Part shown: positions 27,808 through 34,533 of the stretch, piece by piece
Layout of the letters: every line of letters starts with the position of its first letter
How positions within the stretch are numbered: the first letter of the stretch is position 1
Assembly: GCA_963805445.1 (NCBI GenBank)
Contig: CAWDUI010000054.1
Span: 310,001-374,000 of the forward strand
Direction: 5' to 3'
Origin: JAENVT01 sp963805445
GTDB lineage: Bacteria > Actinomycetota > Acidimicrobiia > Acidimicrobiales > Ilumatobacteraceae
Length of the DNA: 64,000 bases
Position numbers and translations under genes: made by a program
Notes under the pieces: model-generated
What the model was told of the DNA's origin: nothing
Database searches by the model: none
Seen by the model: only the letters and a program-made list of their open reading frames with translations

Positions 27808-28701
27808 CTATTCGCTGCGACGGCGACGTCGGCCCTCTCGCTCGTCCGACGCAGCGGTCGGCGCCCGGTTGGCCCTGATCCACGCCGCGCAGTCCTTGTC
27901 CTGGCCGGCCAGCACGTCGGCGGCCATCACCGCCGACTTCACCTCGGGGTGCATCGGGTTCATGATCGCCGAGGTCATCCCGGCGCCGATCGCCATCGCC
28001 AGGAACGTGCCCGTGACCTGGTGCCGGTTGGGCAGGCCGAAGCTGACGTTCGACGCGCCGCAGATCGTGTTGACCTTCAACTCGTCGCGCAGCCGCCGGA
28101 TCAGTTGGAACGCCTGCTGGCCGGCCTGGCCGAGCGCGCCGATCGGCATGACCAGCGGGTCGACGACCACGTCGGACGACGGGATGCCGAAGTCGGCGGC
28201 GCGTTCGACGATCCGCTTGGCGACGGCGAACCGCACATCGGGGTCCATCGAGATGCCGGTCTCGTCGTTGGAGATCGCGACGACCGCGGCGCCGTACTTG
28301 GCGACCAGCGGCATGACCCGCTCGAGCACTTCTTCTTCGCCGGTGACCGAGTTGACCAGCGGCTTGCCCTGGTACACGGCAAGGCCCGCTTCGAGCGCCT
28401 CGATGATCGACGAATCGATCGACAGCGGCACGTCGGTGATGGATTGCACGAGCGTGATCGCCCTCGCCAACATCGCCGGCTCGTCGGCCAGGGGGATGCC
28501 GGCGTTGACGTCGAGCATGTGGCAGCCGGCGGCGACCTGGGCGAGTGCGTCGGCCTCGACTCGGCTGAAGTCGCCGTTCTTCATCTCCTCGGCCAGCAGC
28601 TTGCGCCCGGTCGGGTTGATCTTCTCGCCGATCATCACGAAGGGCCGTTCGAAGCCGATCACCACCTCACGGGTGGCTGAGCTGACAACGGTGTCGGTCA
28701 C
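27808..28701 (-). CDS. Methyltetrahydrofolate:corrinoid methyltransferase (pterin-binding family)
   Basis: Dihydropteroate-synthase-fold methyltransferase, 297 aa, of the MtgA/AcsE/MetH pterin-domain type. Conserved motifs: GEKINPTGR at 25-33, LDVNAGIP, NSVTGEEE, ISNDETGI and GASNVSFGLPNR. It would move the methyl group from the methylated corrinoid protein to tetrahydrofolate, or the reverse. It lies 5 bp upstream of the RACo-like gene, and its start overlaps the PF13769 gene stop. The C-terminus is arginine-rich. Confidence 0.92.
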   Translation of the reverse strand: MTDTVVSSATREVVIGFERPFVMIGEKINPTGRKLLAEEMKNGDFSRVEADALAQVAAGCHMLDVNAGIPLADEPAMLARAITLVQSITDVPLSIDSSIIEALEAGLAVYQGKPLVNSVTGEEEVLERVMPLVAKYGAAVVAISNDETGISMDPDVRFAVAKRIVERAADFGIPSSDVVVDPLVMPIGALGQAGQQAFQLIRRLRDELKVNTICGASNVSFGLPNRHQVTGTFLAMAIGAGMTSAIMNPMHPEVKSAVMAADVLAGQDKDCAAWIRANRAPTAASDEREGRRRRRSE

Positions 28702-29117
28702 GGGTTCTCCTGTTCGTCCTGTGCTGGTGCTTCGTCTTCTTCGTCGAGCTCCTCGAGCGCGGCGAGGACGTCGCGGTCGATGGCCTCGGTGTTGATCACG
28801 TCGGCCTCCCAGCCGCCGTAGTACGCCAGCAGGCCGAGGCGATCGCGCCGATACTCGTGTTCGATCGCATCGGCGGCAGCCTTCGCCTCACTGGCGAGGT
28901 CTCCGGTGATCGGCCGGCTCTCGCGACGCCACTGCGCCACCTCTTCGTCGGCGGTGTAGATGTTGGCCTTGCGCTTGGCGCGGTCGATGGCCCGCTGGAA
29001 CTTTCCGCCGAGCACGACCTGGTGCCGATCGCGGCCCTCCTGGGCGTTGACCTGCGCGGGGATGTCGCGCCAATAGATCACGATCAGCTCGCGGCTGCCT
29101 CGACCGGTGCGGGCCAT
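28698..29117 (-). CDS. PF13769 ('virulence factor') family protein of unknown function
   Basis: A 139-aa protein beginning MARTGRGSRELIVIYWRDIP and continuing with a basic segment (KFQRAIDRAKRKANIYT) and an acidic C-terminus. The YWRDIPAQVNAQ element matches the family called virulence factor in databases, a name without mechanistic support. It is tightly packed in the corrinoid operon: its ATG overlaps the DUF1638 stop (TGATG) and its end overlaps the methyltransferase start by four bases. An accessory role in corrinoid methyl transfer is inferred only from this coupling. Confidence 0.75.
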   Translation of the reverse strand: MARTGRGSRELIVIYWRDIPAQVNAQEGRDRHQVVLGGKFQRAIDRAKRKANIYTADEEVAQWRRESRPITGDLASEAKAAADAIEHEYRRDRLGLLAYYGGWEADVINTEAIDRDVLAALEELDEEDEAPAQDEQENP

Positions 29118-29738
29118 CACGCCACCGTCCGCGACAGTGAGACGGCGACGCCATGCTCGACGGCCTCGGTGAAGGGTGCGAGGCCCACGTGACGATGCTC
29201 GAACTCGAGTCCGAGGCGTTCGGCGGCAGCACGACCGAGCGCGACGACCTCGTCGCTGTCGGCCTGCGAGATCAGGACCACCCGCCGGTAGTTGCCGAAG
29301 TACAGGTCGAGCAACTCCGGGTGACGGTCGAGACCGAGGCCTTGCCACAACAACGCCTCGAAGTGCTTGGCCAGGAAGTCGGTGAGGAACAAGGTGCCGA
29401 GCTCTTCCTCGTGGAGTGCGGCGAACCGATCGGTGCCGGTGAAGAACTCGTAGCAGTGTGATCCTGGCAGCCGGTTGACCGTCGGGTGTCGGGCGAGCAA
29501 GCGCGTCGAGCGCCCCGCCGGTCCCGCAGTCCGCATAGGCGACGAACACCGCACGATCAGCGGCCGCGGCCTGGTCGAGCAACGGCTCGAGCTCGGGAAC
29601 GATGCGCTCGGGGCGGTTGTGCAGATTGGCCGGCAGGTACGTGACGTCGACCGCATCGGCGAGCCCCTGGGCGCGTAGGACCGTGCGCAACTCCGTGGCG
29701 AGTGCTCCACAGGCGATGACGAGGGGCGCGACGGTCAT
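29117..29738 (-). CDS. DUF1638 family protein (frameshifted)
   Basis: Protein of about 206 aa of the DUF1638 type. N-terminal LVIACGALATELRTVL and the central VAYADCGTGGALD...RLPGSHCYEFFTG contain conserved-looking cysteines (C10, the DCGTGG cysteine and the HCYEF cysteine) that could bind a metal or cobalt ligand; that is speculation. One extra base near 29490 separates the two halves. The function is unknown. Its place between a corrinoid protein and the methyl-THF:corrinoid methyltransferase points to a role in the same system. Confidence 0.78.
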
Positions 29739-29755
29739 GCCGATGCTCCGTCGGT

Positions 29756-30478
29756 TCAGCCGACCGACGGGCCGGGTGGCTCGGCCTTCAACCGGTCACG
29801 ACGCGCGGTCACCAGCTTCTTGGCGGTCTCGGCGGCAACGGCAGCGTCACGGCAATAGGCATCCGCGCCGACGGCGTTGCCGAACTCTTCGTTCAACGGC
29901 GCACCGCCGACGAGCACGAGGTACTTGTCGCGCAGGCCCTTCTCGATCAGCGTGTCGACGACGACCTTCATGTACGGCATCGTCGTGGTCAGCAGCGCCG
30001 ACATCCCCAAGATGTCGGGCTGGTGCAGCTCGAGGGCGGCCAGGAACTTGTCGACGTCGGTGTTGATGCCGAGGTCGATCACTTCGAACCCGGCGCCCTC
30101 GAGCATCATCGCCGTGAGGTTCTTGCCGATGTCGTGGATGTCGCCTTTGACCGTGCCGACGACGACCTTGCCGATCGACTCGGCGCCGGTCTCGGCCAGC
30201 AGTGGACGGAGGATGCCCATGCCGGCCTTCATCGCGTTGGCGGCCAACAGCACCTCGGGCACGAACAAGATCCCGTCGCGGAAGTCGATGCCGACGATGC
30301 GCATGCCCTCGACGAGGGCATCGTTGAGCACCTTGTCGGGGCCCCAGCCACGGTCGAGCAGGATCGTCGTGCCTTCGAGGATTTCGTCTGCCAGGCCGTC
30401 GTACAGATCGTCGTGCATCTGGGCGACGAGGTCCGCATCGCTCAAGGTAGCGAGGTCGAGATCGTCTTGTTCACTCAT
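29756..30478 (-). CDS. Corrinoid (B12-binding) methyl-carrier protein
   Basis: MtbC/MtgC-like corrinoid protein, 240 aa. An N-terminal helical cap (about 1-100) is followed by the cobalamin-binding Rossmann domain with the D-x-H-x-x-G signature GDIHDIGKN (His115, the lower cobalt ligand), the S-x-L element GMSALLTTTM and the GG element LVGGAPLNE. It carries methyl groups between MttB-type enzymes and the folate methyltransferase. It is the first gene of the operon that runs to metF. Its upstream region has a -10 and a large inverted repeat. Confidence 0.93.
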   Translation of the reverse strand: MSEQDDLDLATLSDADLVAQMHDDLYDGLADEILEGTTILLDRGWGPDKVLNDALVEGMRIVGIDFRDGILFVPEVLLAANAMKAGMGILRPLLAETGAESIGKVVVGTVKGDIHDIGKNLTAMMLEGAGFEVIDLGINTDVDKFLAALELHQPDILGMSALLTTTMPYMKVVVDTLIEKGLRDKYLVLVGGAPLNEEFGNAVGADAYCRDAAVAAETAKKLVTARRDRLKAEPPGPSVG

Positions 30479-30502
30479 GGGTCGGCTCCGTTTGCTACCG
30501 GG

Positions 30503-30549
30503 TGTTCCACGATGCAGAATCGACCCGTATCGTGGAACAACTTATCATA
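30503..30549 (-). promoter_or_regulatory. Operator and -10 element upstream of the corrinoid operon
   Basis: A perfect 11-bp inverted repeat, TGTTCCACGAT (30503-30513) and ATCGTGGAACA (30529-30539), has a 15-bp spacer. On the minus strand it lies just downstream of TATGATAA (TATGAT at 30549-30544), so it would cover the transcription start and early leader of the corrinoid-protein message, a typical repressor position. No -35 of good quality is seen. The regulator is not identified. Confidence 0.6.
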
Positions 30550-30644
30550 TTCATGTTTTAACGATCTCATTGCAGGTCTGGGCCCAGCGGCCGATACACA
30601 ATGTAGGCAAGCAGGAAAGAGTTCGGCGAGGAAGGAGATGCGCG

Positions 30645-31578
30645 GTGGTGGCGCGGGCCAATCGAACGAGGCGAATCGAGTGGATGACGCTCGGATTGTT
30701 CGTTGGTTTCTACACGGCGTGGTTCGCCGTGGTCCTCACCCACGAGTCTGTGCCATGGCCGGCATCGGTCGCCGCCTTCGCATTGCTCGGTGGCTTCTAC
30801 ATGTCGTTGCAGCACGAGGCGCTGCACGGTCATCCGACGTCGTGGCGCGGGTTCAACACCGCATTGGCCTACGCGCCGCTGTCGATGTGGTTGCCGTATC
30901 TGTGCTACCGGTCCAGCCACATGGTGCATCACCACACCGATCTCACCGATCCCGAGTTCGATCCCGAGTCGTTCTACCTCCGCCCCGAACAATGGGCCTC
31001 GGCAGGTGTGGTGAAGCGCTGCTACATCCTCATCACCCGCACCATGATCGGTCGACTGACGATCGGCACGTTCCTCAGCATCGGTCGGTACATCTGGCAC
31101 GAGATACGGGCAATACGATCTGATCGGGCTGCTGCGTTCAGGTGGCTCGCCCATCTGGTCGCAACAACCGTGTTGGCATGGTGGCTGTTCGTCGTCGTCG
31201 GGGTGCCGGTGTGGGAGTACCTGCTGGGGTTCGTCGTCATGGGCCAGTCGTTCACGTTGTTGCGCTCGTTCGTCGAGCACTGCGCAGTCGCCGAAGGCAC
31301 GCGGTCAGCGGTCGTCAAGGCCGGCCCGGTGATGTCGCTGATGTACCTCAACAACAACCTTCACCACACGCATCACGCCGAGCCATCGACACCGTGGTAC
31401 GACCTGCCCGCACTGCATCGATCGATGGACGGCCGACGAGATCGCCGCACAGGGTGCCGGGCTCTACCGACATGGCTACCTCGAGGTCGCCCGGCGCAAC
31501 TTCGTGCGTCCGTTCTGCCAACCCGACCACCCGTTGTCGCCCGGTGCCCGCCCGTTCGGGGCGCGAGGACTTCGATGA
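30645..31578 (+). CDS. Membrane fatty acid desaturase / hydroxylase family protein (frameshifted)
   Basis: Di-iron membrane oxygenase of about 310 aa. The three histidine clusters are visible: HEALHGH, HMVHHHT and HHTHH (NNNLHHTHHAEP), with hydrophobic helices between them. It could desaturate lipids or act on another alkyl substrate. One extra base near 31424 breaks the C-terminus; corrected it reads HRSWTADEIAAQGAGLYRHG and stops at 31578. The GTG at 30645 follows GGAAGGAG at a good distance. It diverges from the corrinoid operon and overlaps the next gene by ATGA. Confidence 0.85.
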
Positions 31579-32312
31579 CCATCGCCTCACTGGCGATGTA
31601 CCCGTTCCTCCCATTGCGATCCGCCCAGACCCGATTGTGGGACGCCGTTCGCTCCCGGTTGTCGTTTGCCGCGCCGGAACTGAACTGGGAGATCGACCTG
31701 CTCGAGGCGAATGGTTGCGACGATCTGTTGATCGGCCAGACGTGCGGCTGGCCGTTGGTCACCGAGTTGGCCACGAAGGTTCGGGTCGTCGGGACCTTCG
31801 ACGTCGACGTCGAAGGCGCCGCCGACGGGACCTACTGCTCAGTGCTGGTCACGGGTACGGGCGAACCGTTGGCCGACATCTTGCGCCGGCCGGATCTGGT
31901 GGTCGCGGCCAACAGCTCCGACAGCCTCTCCGGGTGGATCAGCCTGCGCTCGGCCGCGGCGACGCACGGTGTGCAACTCGACGCGGTCACCTGGACGGGG
32001 TCCCACGCGGCCAGCGTCGAGACGGTCCGCCAAGGCAGCGCTCACCTCGCCGCGATCGACGCTGTCTCGTGGGAGTACCTCGACCATGCCGAGTTGTCCG
32101 TTGTTGGTCGTGGTCCACGCATCCCCTGCCTGCCACTGGTGACGGCGTGTTCGTCGGACGACGCTGTCATGGGCGAGTTGCGCAGCGCGTTGGCCGGCGC
32201 CGTGCACGATCCGCGTTTGGCTGACGCGTGCGCCACGTTGCGGATCCACGACTTCATCGAGCGCGACCTGGCCGACTACGGGGGGATCGTCGAATTGGCG
32301 GAACTATGGTGA
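31575..32312 (+). CDS. PhnD-like periplasmic-binding-fold protein without signal peptide
   Basis: A 245-aa protein resembling the phosphate/phosphonate-binding PhnD family (LPLRSAQTRLWDAVRSRL, LLIGQTCGWPLV, DLVVAANSSDSLSGWISLR, AIDAVSWEYL). The usual signal peptide or lipobox is missing, so it may be cytosolic and sense or bind a small anion rather than serve an ABC importer; no transporter genes adjoin it. The ATG overlaps the desaturase stop and the TetR gene starts 6 bp after its stop, so the three form one operon. Confidence 0.75.
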   Translation: MTIASLAMYPFLPLRSAQTRLWDAVRSRLSFAAPELNWEIDLLEANGCDDLLIGQTCGWPLVTELATKVRVVGTFDVDVEGAADGTYCSVLVTGTGEPLADILRRPDLVVAANSSDSLSGWISLRSAAATHGVQLDAVTWTGSHAASVETVRQGSAHLAAIDAVSWEYLDHAELSVVGRGPRIPCLPLVTACSSDDAVMGELRSALAGAVHDPRLADACATLRIHDFIERDLADYGGIVELAELW

Positions 32313-32318
32313 GCCGCC

Positions 32319-32943
32319 GTGGCGCGTACCCCGGATCCGCAACGCAAGCTCGAACTGCTTGACCGCGTCGTCGTCTATCTCGCCGATCAAGGTCTTGCCC
32401 AGACGACGTTGCGACCGATGGCGGCCGATCTCGGTGTCAGCATCAACCGGCTGATGCACCACTTCGGCTCCAAGGACGAACTGATCACCGCGGCGTTGGC
32501 GCAGGGCGATCGATCTGCAGATCGAGGTGCAGCGCAGATGGCTGCAACGCTCACCGAAGCTGACCCAGGTCGAGTTGTATCGGCGATGGTGGAAGTGGTT
32601 GTGTGCAACGCCGCAGAATCTGGCCCTGGTGCGGCTCAACTACGAGGCGGCCACGCTGGAGCCGACGGTGACCGGCCTGGCCGGCGACGTGCGCGCGGAT
32701 CAGATCGGCGTGTGGCGTCACGACGTCGAGCGGCGGTTGGTGTCGGAAGGCTTGAAGCCCGAGCGTGCTGCCTTGGAGGCGTCGTTGATCAAGGCCACGT
32801 TCACGGGCCTCGTCATGGACCTGTTCGCGACCGGCGACACGCGTCGGTTGACGAGGGCGCTCGACGCGTGGCTCGATCGGTTGAGCGAAGACCTCGCCGC
32901 CGTCACCGACCTGGTGCACGCGACGCAACCCGTCGAGTCGTAG
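32319..32943 (+). CDS. TetR family transcriptional regulator (frameshifted)
   Basis: The N-terminal helix-turn-helix is TTLRPMAADLGVSINRLMHHFGSKDELI, followed by an effector domain rich in tryptophan (LYRRWWKWLCATPQN). One extra base near 32505 separates the two; corrected length is about 207 aa. GTG start. As the last gene of the desaturase operon it likely controls that operon, perhaps in response to an acyl or lipid ligand; this is inference. Confidence 0.8.
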
Positions 32944-33121
32944 CCGTCGAGGCACTCCGGCCGCGCTGCTGGCCGCGCTCCGTGTGTGCCCCACCACACG
33001 CGTCTCGGGCGAATTTCGTGCCACGCCGCGCAACGCGCGTCATACCAGCAAGATGACAATTCGAAATCCCCCCTTGCGCAAAGCGGGTGTGATAGTGGAG
33101 AATGACGTCTGTGTAATTACA

Positions 33122-33139
33122 GGAGCGTGATACCGCTCC
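33122..33139. promoter_or_regulatory. Small inverted repeat in the whiB leader
   Basis: GGAGCG and CGCTCC are separated by 6 nt, about 30 bp upstream of the whiB start. It may be a leader hairpin or an operator. The 227 bp between the TetR stop and whiB hold no gene that I can see. Confidence 0.3.
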
Positions 33140-33170
33140 CACTACGGGGCCGTACGGCAGGAGGCCACCC

Positions 33171-33437
33171 ATGCAAGACCACATCGACACAGACGGGCGC
33201 AGTTGGCAGGACGAGGCGAACTGCTTGGGGGTCGACCCCGACTTGTTCTTCCCGGAGCGCGGCGCCTCGACCCGCGAAGCGAAAGAGGTGTGTCGCGGTT
33301 GTGTGGTGCGGCTCGATTGCCTCGAGTACGCCTTGGTCAACGGTGAGAAGTTCGGAATCTGGGGCGGGCTTTCGGAGCGCGAGCGTCGTCGCTTGCGTCG
33401 GCAACGGGCCCAAGCCGGGCGTCGCACATCGGCGTGA
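33171..33437 (+). CDS. WhiB-family iron-sulphur transcription factor
   Basis: An 88-aa Wbl protein, a class restricted to actinobacteria and their phages. Cysteines 18, 41, 44 and 50 (C-x22-C-x2-C-x5-C) ligate a [4Fe-4S] cluster, and GIWGGLSERERRRLRR is the family turn and basic DNA-contact helix. Such proteins bind the primary sigma factor and respond to redox or nitric oxide. GCAGGAGG provides a strong ribosome site. A second whiB lies about 300 bp away on the opposite strand. Confidence 0.93.
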   Translation: MQDHIDTDGRSWQDEANCLGVDPDLFFPERGASTREAKEVCRGCVVRLDCLEYALVNGEKFGIWGGLSERERRRLRRQRAQAGRRTSA

Positions 33438-33481
33438 GCAGGCGCATGCCGCTCGGTGATCAGCGGTGGTAGCGTGACCGC

Positions 33482-33670
33482 ATGTTCGCATTCTTGGATC
33501 CGCCGGAGATAATCCTGATTCTCGTCGTTGTCTTGGTGCTTTTCGGGGGCGCTCAGCTGCCGAAGCTCGCCAAGAACCTCGGCAAGGCGCAGAAGGAGTT
33601 CAAAGAAGGACTCGCCGAAGGCCAGAAGTCTGCTGAGGCCAAGGCCGCCGACAAGAAGGTCGACGACTGA
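33482..33670 (+). CDS. tatA: Twin-arginine translocase subunit TatA/TatE
   Basis: A 62-aa protein with a short N-terminus, one membrane helix (IILILVVVLVLFGG), the hinge FGGAQLPKLAKNLG and an amphipathic charged helix ending in a soluble acidic/lysine tail. This is the pore-forming component for export of folded proteins. tatB and tatC are not in the window. Confidence 0.88.
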   Translation: MFAFLDPPEIILILVVVLVLFGGAQLPKLAKNLGKAQKEFKEGLAEGQKSAEAKAADKKVDD

Positions 33671-33756
33671 TCAACTGAATTCCCTGATCTGATCGACCCG
33701 GCGCCGGTGGCCTTGTGTCCCGGCGTCGTTTCGCGCCCGGGGAGATCTCCGCTGCC

Positions 33757-33778
33757 TAGTTGGCGACTAGTTGGCGAC
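33757..33778. repeat. 11-bp tandem duplication at the end of whiB
   Basis: TAGTTGGCGAC occurs twice in direct succession. The stop codon of the minus-strand whiB gene falls at the junction, so either copy alone would end the protein in the same way. It may be a replication-slippage product. Confidence 0.6.
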
Positions 33779-34030
33779 TCGGCGGCGCTTCAGGATGCGG
33801 CGCCGTTCGCGCTCACTGCAACCACCCCACACGCCGTGTTCGATGCGCTCTTCCAGGGCATATTCCAAGCACTGGGTGGCAACCGGGCAGTCCGTGCAGA
33901 TCTTGCGGGCTCGGTCGACGCCAACGCCGTCGCTGGGGAAGAACACGGCCGGCGGATAGTTGCGGCAGTTGCCGTCGGACATCCACGCAGTAACAGCGTC
34001 GACCTCGGTTGGGTTCTCGATACGGTGCAT
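33767..34030 (-). CDS. WhiB-family iron-sulphur transcription factor (second copy)
   Basis: An 87-aa Wbl protein with cluster cysteines 22, 45, 48 and 54, an extra cysteine in the turn (GVWGGCSERERRRIL, C71) and a basic C-terminus KRRR. The ATG at 34030 follows GAAGGAG. It converges with tatA. The extra cysteine beside the tryptophan turn distinguishes it from the neighbouring copy. Confidence 0.92.
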   Translation of the reverse strand: MHRIENPTEVDAVTAWMSDGNCRNYPPAVFFPSDGVGVDRARKICTDCPVATQCLEYALEERIEHGVWGGCSERERRRILKRRRVAN

Positions 34031-34111
34031 CGTGTCTCCTTCGTCGACCGCGACGCATCGCAGTCTAGGTGGTGCGACCCGCAAAGCCGAGGGTGGCTCC
34101 GCTGGCCGCAA

Positions 34112-34147
34112 CACTTCGCTTGCTGGGTATAGACGTCTGGCGAAGTG
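34112..34147. promoter_or_regulatory. Inverted repeat flanking a TATA-like element upstream of whiB
   Basis: CACTTCGC (34112-34119) and GCGAAGTG (34140-34147) form a perfect 8-bp inverted repeat with a 20-bp spacer that contains GGTATAGA. The spacing places the arms around a possible promoter in the whiB/hypothetical divergent region, as for a dimeric regulator. Confidence 0.4.
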
Positions 34148-34149
34148 AT

Positions 34150-34179
34150 TTGGTTCCCGCTGAAGACAGTTTTTATACC
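34150..34179 (+). promoter_or_regulatory. Putative sigma-70 type promoter for the hypothetical-ppk unit
   Basis: TTGGTT (34150-34155) and TATACC (34174-34179) are 18 bp apart in one of the few AT-rich spots of the area, and precede a leader of about 70 nt with a good ribosome site (GAGAGGA) before ATG 34258. Confidence 0.45.
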
Positions 34180-34257
34180 ATCCGTGTGCGGTGATAGCCA
34201 GGCACCACGTGCCGGTACACTCGCCTCGCCGCCGAATCGGGCGTAGAGAGGACATCC

Positions 34258-34518
34258 ATGACCGACATCGTCAACGAGCCACCGCGAGCTCACGTTCGCA
34301 TCGTGTACCTCGGCCCGGTGTCGCCGCATTGGGAGTTGTACAGCGATTATGGCGACCGCACCGTGCTGGAAGAGTTCCGCACGAGGGTGATGGCCCGCCT
34401 GGTGCTGCTGCCCCGCGATGACCCGCAGTTCCGTCGCAACCGCGAGCGCATCGTTCGCGACGCCGAGCGCGAGCGCATCTCGCTCGAGTGGGATCTCGGC
34501 ATTCCCGAAGGCGATTGA
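34258..34518 (+). CDS. Conserved-looking hypothetical protein upstream of ppk
   Basis: An 86-aa soluble protein, rich in arginine and acidic residues (RRNRERIVRDAERERISLEW). It has no membrane segment, no cysteine and no motif that I recognise. A good ribosome site and tight linkage (15 bp) to polyphosphate kinase support it being real and possibly co-transcribed with ppk. Confidence 0.65.
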   Translation: MTDIVNEPPRAHVRIVYLGPVSPHWELYSDYGDRTVLEEFRTRVMARLVLLPRDDPQFRRNRERIVRDAERERISLEWDLGIPEGD

Positions 34519-34533
34519 ACGGTCGCTTCAGAG

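Noticed and set aside
28698..29738. DUF1638-PF13769 fusion protein of 346 aa
   Set aside because: The join exists only because of an extra base near 29490; the corrected DUF1638 frame stops at 29117, where PF13769 has its own ATG.
29877..32312. 811-aa frame joining corrinoid antisense, desaturase and PhnD-like sequence
   Set aside because: The first 256 codons are antisense to the corrinoid gene, and the desaturase-PhnD join is a frame accident; ATGA overlap and family boundaries separate them.
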